Assembly (NCBI GenBank): GCA_016929295.1
Contig: JAFGJB010000114.1
Span: 1-36,616 of the forward strand
DNA: 36,616 nt
Origin: Candidatus Zhuqueibacterota bacterium
GTDB taxonomy: Bacteria; Zhuqueibacterota; Zhuqueibacteria; Residuimicrobiales; Krinioviventaceae
Reading direction: 5' to 3'
Shown: positions 17,990 to 26,084 of the stretch, piece after piece
Numbering within the stretch: position 1 is the first letter of the stretch
Layout: each line of letters opens with the position of its first letter
The notes under the pieces: model-generated
The model's input: only the letters and a program-made list of their open reading frames with translations
Told to the model about the DNA's origin: nothing
Databases searched by the model: none
Position numbers and translations under genes: made by a program

Positions 17990-18850
17990 CTACCCTTTTA
18001 TATGAGCGCTCTCGATGATTGCCGTCAAGCTCTTTTGGAATGCCTTTTTCTTTATCTGCGGATCAGTAAAGGTATGATCTCCGCCTTTGATAAAGCTGAT
18101 TTTAATTCTTCCAGCTCTGATCGATTTCCTGCAATGAGGATCTTTACGAATCAAATTGTAGAATTGCAGACCTTGTATATCATTTGTGCTGACGAGGACA
18201 TGGATTGATTTGGGGTAAGCATTCAGTCCCTCCAGCACCCATTGAGAGAGAGATTTTCCTGTTTGCAGCCAATCATCCTCCGCAGTCGCTGCGGATGTCT
18301 TCATCATAGTGGATAACGAATTCGCCGATTCTTTGATGTCAAAATGCAAGGTGAGGATCTTGCGCCAGAATTCCGGCTGCATGAGCCGTTTGACGTAATA
18401 GTGCTTGAGAATGGTTTGGGCTTTTTCGGTCTCCGATTCCAGAAAAGGATTCGCCAAAACCATGCTGCTGATGCGCTCGCCATCCTGGGGAGCGTAGAGA
18501 ATGCTCGCCGTCGCCCCATCGCACAAAGCCCAGACAATCAAATGCCGCAGCGCTGAGTAGCGAGAATAGAGCGCATCAATTGCCGCCCGAATTGACGGCC
18601 CGGCATATTCAAAGCCGACGAAATCACCTTCACTATCACCCTGCCCTTCGTAATCAAAGCGCATCACCGGCAGACCATGGCTGCATAGAAATCGCGCCAG
18701 CTGAACATAGTTACGATGGCTGCCGATGCGAGTCTGCGCGCCACCGATAATCATGAGCACAAATTGAGTGACAGGATCGTCATTGTCCGGCAAGTGCACC
18801 ACGCCGTACAGCTTTTTGTGCTCAACGGAAAAATTGATCGTTCTCTCCAC
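17990..18850 (-). CDS. Alpha/beta hydrolase 1, exosortase A system-associated
   Basis: 286 aa from a GTG start that directly follows the stop of hydrolase 2 (TGA then GTG), with GGTGG 4 nt upstream. GGAQTRIGSHRNYVQLARFL and MRFDYEGQGDSEG match the XrtA-associated hydrolase 1 family (TIGR03100, recalled). The nucleophile elbow reads WALCDGATA near residue 107-115, so a Cys (C110) takes the place of the usual Ser, as in dienelactone hydrolases. A late His (GGDHTFTD) fits the catalytic triad. In the set with ACP, ligase and decarboxylase it may release or edit thioester intermediates. No signal peptide, so cytoplasmic. Confidence 0.9.
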   Translation of the reverse strand: MERTINFSVEHKKLYGVVHLPDNDDPVTQFVLMIIGGAQTRIGSHRNYVQLARFLCSHGLPVMRFDYEGQGDSEGDFVGFEYAGPSIRAAIDALYSRYSALRHLIVWALCDGATASILYAPQDGERISSMVLANPFLESETEKAQTILKHYYVKRLMQPEFWRKILTLHFDIKESANSLSTMMKTSAATAEDDWLQTGKSLSQWVLEGLNAYPKSIHVLVSTNDIQGLQFYNLIRKDPHCRKSIRAGRIKISFIKGGDHTFTDPQIKKKAFQKSLTAIIESAHIKG

Positions 18851-19678
18851 TCATCCACCCTGGCTGGCCAACCATGCTTGTGTATTCTCGATCGTGCGCC
18901 TGGCATCCCATCGCCAATATCTGTCCCAGAAGGGCTCTTCGACCGTGTGCACATAACTGAAGGAAGGGCACTTTTGCCTCAGCTGGTCAATTTTCTGCAC
19001 GAGATGAGCGGATGCCGCTGGCATATTTGATATTGTCGATATATAGACCAGATGCCGTGTCGTGAGTTGAGGATGGTCATGATCCATTGCTAAAAAGCTG
19101 CCATAGAGAGGATTCGACAGAGGATAACCGTTGACGTGCACGGTCTCACCGGCGGTTATTTTTTGCAGTAATGTCTGCAAAGAGCTGCTCTGACGTTCAT
19201 GGGAAAAATCCGAGACCAGTTTTTGCCGGACAAATTGCTGGATGTAATCCTTAAAGTGGAAAACAGGCTGCCACAGGACGAGGGCGGCGATATCCTCATG
19301 GTGCTGGGCATAGACCATCGCCAGCGCAGCTCCCAATCTCACTCCCCATAGCATGATGTTTTCAACACGAGTCCGGCGCTTCGCCTCACTGATCGCAGCG
19401 CTGATGTCATCCAGCCAGTTGTGCAAACTAGAGCTGTTGAATTCACCCTGACTATCGCCGCAGCCGTTAAAATCAAAACGAAACACCGCGAATCCTTGAC
19501 GAGCGAAAGCGCGCGCCGCTTTAACGGTCACTGAATGGCAACAATTTTTTTCTTCGGCAAAGGGATGACAATAGACAATGGCGCTGGTTCGCATCATATC
19601 TTTCGGGATATGGACAAAACCCATCAAATCAACGCGACTGCCCTTGAAAAAGAACATCTCTTCCTGCGTTTTAGACAT
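18851..19678 (-). CDS. Alpha/beta hydrolase 2, exosortase A system-associated
   Basis: 275 aa. It overlaps the ACP gene by 8 nt (ATGTCTAA) and abuts hydrolase 1. VYCHPFAEEKNCCHSV, VFRFDFNGCGDSQGEF and LWGVRLGAALA match the XrtA-associated hydrolase 2 family (TIGR03101, recalled). The elbow position is Arg (GVRLG, R114), so the normal Ser/Cys nucleophile is missing. This seems to be a family trait, suggesting a non-hydrolytic or thioester-binding role or a partner to hydrolase 1. The tight coupling to the ACP supports action on ACP-bound substrates. Cytoplasmic. Confidence 0.9.
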   Translation of the reverse strand: MSKTQEEMFFFKGSRVDLMGFVHIPKDMMRTSAIVYCHPFAEEKNCCHSVTVKAARAFARQGFAVFRFDFNGCGDSQGEFNSSSLHNWLDDISAAISEAKRRTRVENIMLWGVRLGAALAMVYAQHHEDIAALVLWQPVFHFKDYIQQFVRQKLVSDFSHERQSSSLQTLLQKITAGETVHVNGYPLSNPLYGSFLAMDHDHPQLTTRHLVYISTISNMPAASAHLVQKIDQLRQKCPSFSYVHTVEEPFWDRYWRWDARRTIENTQAWLASQGG

Positions 19679-19934
19679 CCTGCATTTCTAATTTTCGATG
19701 AACAACAGCAGAGAGTGATTCGAGGGTGCTAAAAGTTTCCAGAGACAGCTCTTCGTCGCTGAAGGTGAATCCGAAATGCTCTTCCAGTGCCAGTATGAGA
19801 TTTGTCACAGCCATTGAATCCAGCAGATCGCCGGCAATTTTGAAATCATCCGCGAGTTTATCGGGAGTCAGGTTCATATCGATTGTGTGCTGAATCAGAC
19901 TTTTAATCTCACGTTTTGTCGTTTCTCTGTCCAT
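19671..19934 (-). CDS. Acyl carrier protein
   Basis: 87 aa. DLLDSMAVTNLILALEEHF carries the phosphopantetheine attachment Ser (S40) in a DS-M context, followed by the acidic helix II expected of ACPs. It starts with AGGA about 8 nt upstream of the ATG and overlaps the next gene. It belongs to the ligase/decarboxylase/hydrolase module and probably carries an acyl or aminoacyl group loaded by the ligase at 16330-17934. It is a specialised ACP rather than the fatty-acid AcpP: it lacks the usual DSLDTVE sequence and sits in a dedicated operon. Confidence 0.93.
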   Translation of the reverse strand: MDRETTKREIKSLIQHTIDMNLTPDKLADDFKIAGDLLDSMAVTNLILALEEHFGFTFSDEELSLETFSTLESLSAVVHRKLEMQDV

Positions 19935-20015
19935 TCACCCATCCTATCGTTTAAATTGTTACAAGTTTCAAATGCACTTTATTCCGCATGAATCATTCCG
20001 TGAATGCCGACGCCA

Positions 20016-21257
20016 TTAGTCGGTTTGCACTAGCGACTGAAAAATTCTGGCGAGTGATTCCGTCTGTTTTTCTCTGCTGTGATCATGGATGTTTTTCAGA
20101 TGATTTTTCCAGTTGCCGGGTGCACTGGCGATTTGGCGAAGCCATGGCGCAAACCTGGCCGCGATCACAGCCGGATCATTGTCCGATATGATGAGACCGG
20201 CGTTGTTTGAGGATAAAAGTTGACCCGTGTCGCCGTTTTCCGTCGCAAACGCCAGTATGGGTTTGCCGGTGCGCAGGTATTCGTACACTTTTGCCGGAAT
20301 TTGATGGTCGCAGGCATTTCCCTGGTAAAGCAGTAGAATATCAGAATTCAGCATTTCAGCCAATATATCATGATACGGAAGCCCCGGCTTTACCTCGACA
20401 ATGTCCTGGAGGTGCAAATCAGCGACGCATTTTTTATAATAGTCGTCACTCCCGGGCGCGTACAATTCCACTTTGAATGACAATTCAGCAAACAGATTTT
20501 GCGCTTTTAAAATTTGCAGCGAGTGAAAGAAAGGCAGTGGATTGCGATAGTCCTGGTCCAACAGTCCGGCGTGAATGATGCGTATATAATTCCGCCCTCG
20601 CGGCCCGGGAGGGGAAAGTTGAGCAAAATCGTGTTCATCATAGCCGTTGGCGATGACCGAGATTTTTTCCGCGGGCAGATTCGGATATCGCGTGCGAAAA
20701 AGCGTACGTGTGCCCGGCGTCGTCACCACCACATGATCACAGCGCGTCACCGCCGATGCCTCGATCGCCTGTCTCGCCCTTAACGCCTTGCCGCTCAGTT
20801 GCGTATAGTCGTCGTACATGGGATCGCGGAAATCAGCGACGAACGGCTTTCCGGTCAATCGGCTCACCGTCGTCCCAACGACCATGGCGCTGGCGATGGG
20901 ATAGGTTGTAAAAATGACATCAATGTCGTATTTCTTGACCAATCGGCAGCCGGCAAGAATAGCAAAGGGTATCCATGAGGCATAGCGGTCCGGCGTAGCC
21001 AGCGGCTCCCAGTATTTCCCTTTGATGGAGAGATGCTTTTTTGTATCCAGTGCGAAAACGCGATGAACATGCACGTCACCTGGAATCTGGCTGACCAATG
21101 CATGATCCAGTTTTTCATAGGCGCGCGTATGAATGGTCAGGACTGTCGGCCGGAAACCATATTTCCCCAGATAGCGGACGAATTTCAGCGTTCGCAACAA
21201 TCCGCTGCTGCCATGCTGTGGCGGGAAATGATAAGCAATGAGGAGTACATTTTTCAT
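20016..21257 (-). CDS. Glycosyltransferase, GT4 family
   Basis: 413 aa. The N-terminal Rossmann start (VLLIAYHFPPQHGSSGLLRT) is typical of GT4 enzymes of exopolysaccharide loci. The middle has VADFRDPMYDDY and the C-terminal half has ISVIANGYDEHDF and PAKVYEYLRTGKPILAFATENGD, the nucleotide-sugar binding region with the conserved Glu. It transfers a sugar from a nucleotide donor to the growing lipid-linked glycan at the cytoplasmic face. No signal peptide. Donor and linkage are unknown. The 81-nt gap to the ACP gene contains no terminator I can support. Confidence 0.9.
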   Translation of the reverse strand: MKNVLLIAYHFPPQHGSSGLLRTLKFVRYLGKYGFRPTVLTIHTRAYEKLDHALVSQIPGDVHVHRVFALDTKKHLSIKGKYWEPLATPDRYASWIPFAILAGCRLVKKYDIDVIFTTYPIASAMVVGTTVSRLTGKPFVADFRDPMYDDYTQLSGKALRARQAIEASAVTRCDHVVVTTPGTRTLFRTRYPNLPAEKISVIANGYDEHDFAQLSPPGPRGRNYIRIIHAGLLDQDYRNPLPFFHSLQILKAQNLFAELSFKVELYAPGSDDYYKKCVADLHLQDIVEVKPGLPYHDILAEMLNSDILLLYQGNACDHQIPAKVYEYLRTGKPILAFATENGDTGQLLSSNNAGLIISDNDPAVIAARFAPWLRQIASAPGNWKNHLKNIHDHSREKQTESLARIFQSLVQTD

Positions 21258-21333
21258 AGGAATTCAGGAAACCATTTTAATGATCAGATGCAGAAATGGC
21301 CACATTTATTTTTCGACCTCGCAGTGTCGAAAT

Positions 21334-22209
21334 CTAGTCAAAATAGTCTTTCATCTGCGGCCGCTGGAAAGGTCTACTGATAAAGTTGTACACTGTGCGA
21401 TTGAAAAGATCAGGATTTTCAACCGGCACCATATGCGTTTCGCCGGGGAAAATACACAACTGCGCCTGCGGGATATTCTGATAGATAAGAATAGTGTGTT
21501 CTTCGCGGATGGCGTCGCTGTCCCCGGCCAAAATGAGTACCGGAGAAGAAATCCTGTGCAAGTCCGTCAGCGAGATATCGGGTTGTTTTTCCAGCAGCTG
21601 CAGATGTTGCTGCAGTAAAGTCCAGTTTTTGCTCGTGTCATTCCTGGCGAGCATGCTATCAACCAATTGTGTTTGCCTTTTCACCCAGCTCACGGCCCAG
21701 GGATAGACAGCGGATGTATCGGGCTGCAAGTTTGCGCCCATGGCCGCCAGCTTTTTCACTTTTTCAGGATGATGAATGGCGAGCAACAGACCGATGATGC
21801 CACCGTCGCTCCAGCCGATGACATATGCCGAATCAATTTTCAGTTGGTCGAGCAATGTAGCCCAGTCATCAGCTATTTGCTGATAAGTCAGAGTGCCGTT
21901 TCCGAGTTCAGACTTGCCGTGTCCGCGGCTGTCGGCTGCAATGACGCGATAGTGACGGGAAAAAAAGCGTATCTGGCGCCGCATGTCCCAGATACAATCG
22001 CTGTTTCCGTGAATCAATATCACATCTTCTCCACGACCATAAATCTCGTAATACATTTTGATGTCGTTGAGCTGGGCATATTTGCCCCGTTTATTTGCTC
22101 CATAAAGATCGTCGTTGTAAAAATGCTGTCGAGCATACAGGATAAATAAGAAAACGCCTGCCAGAATGATGATGACGAGGCGCCATTTGAGTCTGGAAAT
22201 TGTCATCAT
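21334..22209 (-). CDS. Membrane-anchored alpha/beta hydrolase
   Basis: 291 aa. One N-terminal hydrophobic segment (LVIIILAGVFLFILYA, ~11-26) suggests an uncleaved anchor with the enzyme outside the cytoplasm. HGNSDC gives the oxyanion HG motif, IGWSDGG places Ser134 in a canonical elbow, GDSDAI supplies the Asp and GETHMVP the His. The triad is therefore complete, unlike the two hydrolases downstream. Likely an esterase or thioesterase acting on polymer acyl groups or a lipid carrier; the substrate is not known. GAGAG lies 7 nt before the ATG. Confidence 0.88.
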   Translation of the reverse strand: MMTISRLKWRLVIIILAGVFLFILYARQHFYNDDLYGANKRGKYAQLNDIKMYYEIYGRGEDVILIHGNSDCIWDMRRQIRFFSRHYRVIAADSRGHGKSELGNGTLTYQQIADDWATLLDQLKIDSAYVIGWSDGGIIGLLLAIHHPEKVKKLAAMGANLQPDTSAVYPWAVSWVKRQTQLVDSMLARNDTSKNWTLLQQHLQLLEKQPDISLTDLHRISSPVLILAGDSDAIREEHTILIYQNIPQAQLCIFPGETHMVPVENPDLFNRTVYNFISRPFQRPQMKDYFD

Positions 22210-22300
22210 AAAAAACTCTCGTTGCCTAGAGTCATCGCAAACACCGGATGCAGCATTTTATATTCCTTTTGCCTTCTGCCAGCTTCAACAGTTGTCTTTT

Positions 22301-24166
22301 TTAACAATGTGATTGATGCCATGCCTCGAGCATGATCAATTTCCACAAAATTGTCCCATAATAGGGTGTGTTATCCTGCAAATGCAGACGCCACAGTTTT
22401 TCAACAAAGTCCGGTTTTACGTAGCCGCGCTGCAAATGGTCCCGACTGAACAGCAGATCGCGGGCGAAATCCTGCACATCCGGCTGTTTGCGCAGCCACT
22501 CTGATATGGGCAGCCCAAAGCCATGCTTTTTCTTTTGAATGATCTCCACCGGCAGCAGATCGCGAAAAGCATATTTAAAAATATAGCGCAATCCGTAAGT
22601 GCCTTTGAGTTTCAGCGACGTTGGAATGCGAAATGCCAGATCGACGAGCGGATGATCCAACATCGGATAGCGGACGTGCACGCCGGCCAGTTCCGTCATG
22701 CGCGTCACCTTGACCAGATCGTTATCCGTAATGGTCATCTTCATATCAAGATAAAGATGTCGATCCAGGAGCTCGGCATCTTTCAGGCGCGCAAAATGGC
22801 TCTCCGCTATATTGGCGGTTTCCTTCATCATATTCGAATCCAAAAAAGCGGGATCGAACAGCTCTTCATCTTGTACATATCGATAGGAATCGATGCGTTC
22901 GACCTCGCCCATTTTTGCGCGGCGTATGTAACTGCCGGCCTTTTGAAAAAGTGTCAGAGGCAACCTTTCCAGTCGATTGAGCAACAGAGGTTCCAGCAGG
23001 CTGCGCCTGACCAAACCAGGCAGTTTGAAATAGTTTCGAAAGACCTGCTGCTCGCTATAGCGTTGATTGCCGCCAAAGATTTCGTCGCCGCCGTCTCCCG
23101 CCAGCATACAGGTGACGCCACTTTCGCGCGCGTTCAGCGCACAAAAATAGGCCGGAATAATTGACGAATTGCCATACGGCTCATCATAGGCGTGCAGCAG
23201 TTTGGGAAAGGCATGCATGACATCCGCGGGTTTGACATAATACTCGTTATGGTCAAGATGAAAGGCTTTTGCGGCGATGCGCGCGTACATCATCTCATCA
23301 TAGCCATTTTCAGGAAAACCGATCGAATAAGCCTTCACTTTATCGCCGTTCAGCCTGCTCAGCAAGCCGCAAATAGTGCTGCTGTCAGTGCCGCCGCTCA
23401 AAAAGCAACCGAGTTCAGCCTGATTTTTCACGCCGTTCCTCGTGAGATCAACGGCCTTGGAGAGAGTCTCGTAGACATGCTCGGCAATCTCATCCTTATT
23501 TTGCAGCTTGGGCTGGTTAGATATATCCCAATAATGATCGATATCATAACTATCTTGACGAGCGCACATCTGATAGCCCGGTTCCAGTTTGTGAACATTT
23601 TTATAGATCGTCATGGGCGCCGGAATCATCTCCAGTTGAATATAAGCATAGACAGCCGCATTATTGACATCCAGTGGGCGAACAAGTTCAGCAATGGCAT
23701 TCATTCTGGATGCAAAATAGAACGTGTTGCCCCTTTTGTGCCACACGAGAGGGCGGACACCGAAGCGATCGGTGATGGCAATCATCTGATTTTTTTTGAC
23801 ATCAAAGAGAATGATCGCAAAGTTGCCGCGAATTTTTACCGCCCACTCTCTGCCGTTCTTCTTGTAGCATGCTGCCAGCACTTTGCCGATTTCGCTCTTC
23901 TCGCCGTCATATTCCGGCGCCAGTTCGGCCGCATTGTAAATGTCAGCTACAGCGACGAGCGACAGTTCAGCATCGTGATAGAGAAAAGTTTTTCGGCAGG
24001 TCGTTTTCCCGGGACAGTAAGAGCGCGCCATAGCCCAATTGGAATTCATCGTGAATTCATAGTCCAGCGTCTCGCCATCAGAGAGGCTGTGAGCCATTTC
24101 TTGTATCGATATTGGAATATCAACGAGCGCACGATCAAATGAAATAAATCCGCAAATACCTTCCAT
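22301..24166 (-). CDS. Asparagine synthetase-like protein with dead glutaminase domain
   Basis: 621 aa, full family length. The start is well supported by AGAGGA 6 nt before the ATG, and the protein begins MEGICG. Cys2, the glutaminase nucleophile, is therefore Glu; the Cys at residue 5 is the second Cys of the normal MCGICG. Other glutaminase residues are also lost: no RGPD, VADIYN in place of FNGEIYN, and SEIGK in place of SDTEV. The synthetase half is intact: SGGTDSS at 257-263 and AGDGGDEIFGG. It probably forms an amide or other bond on an adenylated carboxylate using free ammonia, another amine, or ammonia from the active AsnB encoded just upstream. Related non-glutaminase members include lasso-peptide cyclases and beta-lactam synthetase. 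Confidence 0.93.
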   Translation of the reverse strand: MEGICGFISFDRALVDIPISIQEMAHSLSDGETLDYEFTMNSNWAMARSYCPGKTTCRKTFLYHDAELSLVAVADIYNAAELAPEYDGEKSEIGKVLAACYKKNGREWAVKIRGNFAIILFDVKKNQMIAITDRFGVRPLVWHKRGNTFYFASRMNAIAELVRPLDVNNAAVYAYIQLEMIPAPMTIYKNVHKLEPGYQMCARQDSYDIDHYWDISNQPKLQNKDEIAEHVYETLSKAVDLTRNGVKNQAELGCFLSGGTDSSTICGLLSRLNGDKVKAYSIGFPENGYDEMMYARIAAKAFHLDHNEYYVKPADVMHAFPKLLHAYDEPYGNSSIIPAYFCALNARESGVTCMLAGDGGDEIFGGNQRYSEQQVFRNYFKLPGLVRRSLLEPLLLNRLERLPLTLFQKAGSYIRRAKMGEVERIDSYRYVQDEELFDPAFLDSNMMKETANIAESHFARLKDAELLDRHLYLDMKMTITDNDLVKVTRMTELAGVHVRYPMLDHPLVDLAFRIPTSLKLKGTYGLRYIFKYAFRDLLPVEIIQKKKHGFGLPISEWLRKQPDVQDFARDLLFSRDHLQRGYVKPDFVEKLWRLHLQDNTPYYGTILWKLIMLEAWHQSHC

Positions 24167-24206
24167 CAGGTTTCCTCTGCTTCTATAGTGTCGATAAAAT
24201 CATCAA

Positions 24207-26075
24207 TTAAATCCGTCGCGTCTGCGGATCCATAAATGTCTGAAACCACAATTCAAGCATCAGAAGCATATAGATCCATTCGCCAAAATCACGCCGGCCT
24301 TTTGTGTGCAGATCGAGAACATTTTCAACAACGGCAGGTTTAAAGATGCCGCGAGCTTTGCTGCGATCATCCAGCAGCATCTCCTTCACATAGCTGTTGA
24401 GCGAACTTTTGAACCACTTGCCGACAGGGATGGCAAAGCCCTGTTTTGATTTTTTCAGTATATGCTCAGGCACATATTTTTTTAAAACCTGTTTCAAAAT
24501 ATGCTTGCTCACGCCGTCCTTCATCTTGTAATCGACCGGGAGCGTTGTCGCGAATTCGATCAGTCGATAATCGAGCAGGGGAGCGCGCGTCTCCAGAGAG
24601 TTCGCCATGCTCATGCGATCGACTTTGACGAGGATATCGCCCGGGAGATAGTATTGCAAATCGATGAGCTGCATGCGCGTGAGTTTGTCGTGATTTTTAT
24701 ACTGCATGACCAGGTCGCGACGAGACCGCATGGGATCCGAGGCACGAAATTCGTGCAACATGTGAGGGTCGAGAATATCTTCTTTAATATACGGATAAAA
24801 GCCCGGAGCGCCCTGTCCTTCGTCCTGCGGCACGCTGGCGATATACTTGAGCATATTTCGCATGGGCGCCTGAATCGGCAATAAACCGGCGACCGCACCC
24901 GCTATATTTTTTCTGAGACCATAAGGCAAGGCAAAAAAGAGCTCATATTTATCACGATTGAAATAATTTCGATAGCCGGCGAACAGCTCATCACCACCGT
25001 CTCCGGACAAAATGACCGTGACATGCTCGCGAGCCATTTTTGACACATAATAGGTTGGTATTGCGGATGAATCGGCAAAGGGCTCATCAAAATGCCAGGC
25101 GATCTGCGGCAGGACAGCGACCGAATCTGTCGACACTTGCAAAATTTTGTGATTTGTCGCGCAGTGCCTGGAGACACTGCGGGCATCTTCGAGCTCGGAA
25201 AAAGTCTTTTCAGCAAAATCGATTGTAAATGTATTGACGTGGGCTGATGACCTGGCCATCATGGCCACAACAGCGCTCGAATCAATGCCGCCGCTTAAAA
25301 AAGCTCCCAGCGGCACGTCGCTGATCAGACGGCTGTCGACAGCTTTCTGCAAGAGGATTTCAAGATTTGCTACTGACTCCTCTTCCGTTTGTCCGTCAGA
25401 GCCGGGTTCTGGCAGCGTCCAGTATTGGCGTTCCTGACATTGATTATCTTTATAGACGAGGATGTGCGCTTCACCCACCTGGCGAATATTTTTAAAAATG
25501 GTCATCGGCGCATGGATATAGCCAAAAGTCAGATATTCATTCAACGCCTCCGCATCCCAGTCGCGTGCGATAGCGCCCATGGCGAGTATGGCTTTGATCT
25601 CGGAGGCAAAGACAAACTGATCACCTTTGTGATAATAATAGAGCGGTTTCTTGCCGACCCGGTCGCGGCCCAGCATGAGCGTGCGCTCTTTTTTGTCCCA
25701 GAGAGCAAAAGCAAACATCCCCTGAAAATGACGAACGCACTCCTCACCGTATATTGCGTACGCGGCCAAAATGACCTCTGTATCCGAACGAGTTCTGAAG
25801 CGAAAACCGGCGCTTTTCAGCTGCGCCCGCAGTTCCTGAAAATTGTAAATTTCGCCGTTGAATGACACCACATAACGCCCCAGCCAGTCCTCCATGGGTT
25901 GAGCGCCGCTGTTCAGGTCGATGATGCTGAGGCGTCGATGTCCCAACGCCATATGGTCATCAATGTAGGCGCCGCAGCCATCCGGACCACGATGGAATAA
26001 TACTTCCCCCATGCGGTCGAGGAGAGCGCGACTTTCATTTTTGCCTGCAGTGGTAAAGCCGTAAATTCCGCACAT
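24207..26075 (-). CDS. asnB: Asparagine synthetase (glutamine-hydrolysing), XrtA-type amidotransferase
   Basis: 622 aa, complete. Cys2 (MCGIYG), RGPD, FNGEIYN and SDTEV make an intact glutaminase site. SGGIDSS at 261-267 and SGDGGDELFAGY complete the ATP-pyrophosphatase site. A GAGAGAG stretch precedes the ATG. It starts 9 nt after the glycosyltransferase-deacetylase gene and is followed 40 nt later by the glutaminase-dead paralogue. It shares the MISDVPLGAFLSGGID-type core with the partial enzyme at the left edge. In exosortase A-type clusters this family is thought to amidate uronic acid or precursor carboxylates. Confidence 0.95.
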   Translation of the reverse strand: MCGIYGFTTAGKNESRALLDRMGEVLFHRGPDGCGAYIDDHMALGHRRLSIIDLNSGAQPMEDWLGRYVVSFNGEIYNFQELRAQLKSAGFRFRTRSDTEVILAAYAIYGEECVRHFQGMFAFALWDKKERTLMLGRDRVGKKPLYYYHKGDQFVFASEIKAILAMGAIARDWDAEALNEYLTFGYIHAPMTIFKNIRQVGEAHILVYKDNQCQERQYWTLPEPGSDGQTEEESVANLEILLQKAVDSRLISDVPLGAFLSGGIDSSAVVAMMARSSAHVNTFTIDFAEKTFSELEDARSVSRHCATNHKILQVSTDSVAVLPQIAWHFDEPFADSSAIPTYYVSKMAREHVTVILSGDGGDELFAGYRNYFNRDKYELFFALPYGLRKNIAGAVAGLLPIQAPMRNMLKYIASVPQDEGQGAPGFYPYIKEDILDPHMLHEFRASDPMRSRRDLVMQYKNHDKLTRMQLIDLQYYLPGDILVKVDRMSMANSLETRAPLLDYRLIEFATTLPVDYKMKDGVSKHILKQVLKKYVPEHILKKSKQGFAIPVGKWFKSSLNSYVKEMLLDDRSKARGIFKPAVVENVLDLHTKGRRDFGEWIYMLLMLELWFQTFMDPQTRRI

Positions 26076-26084
26076 AATTCTCTC

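Noticed and set aside
23192-24142. 316-aa plus-strand ORF
   Set aside because: Antisense to the well-supported asparagine synthetase-like gene; no domain or ribosome site of its own.
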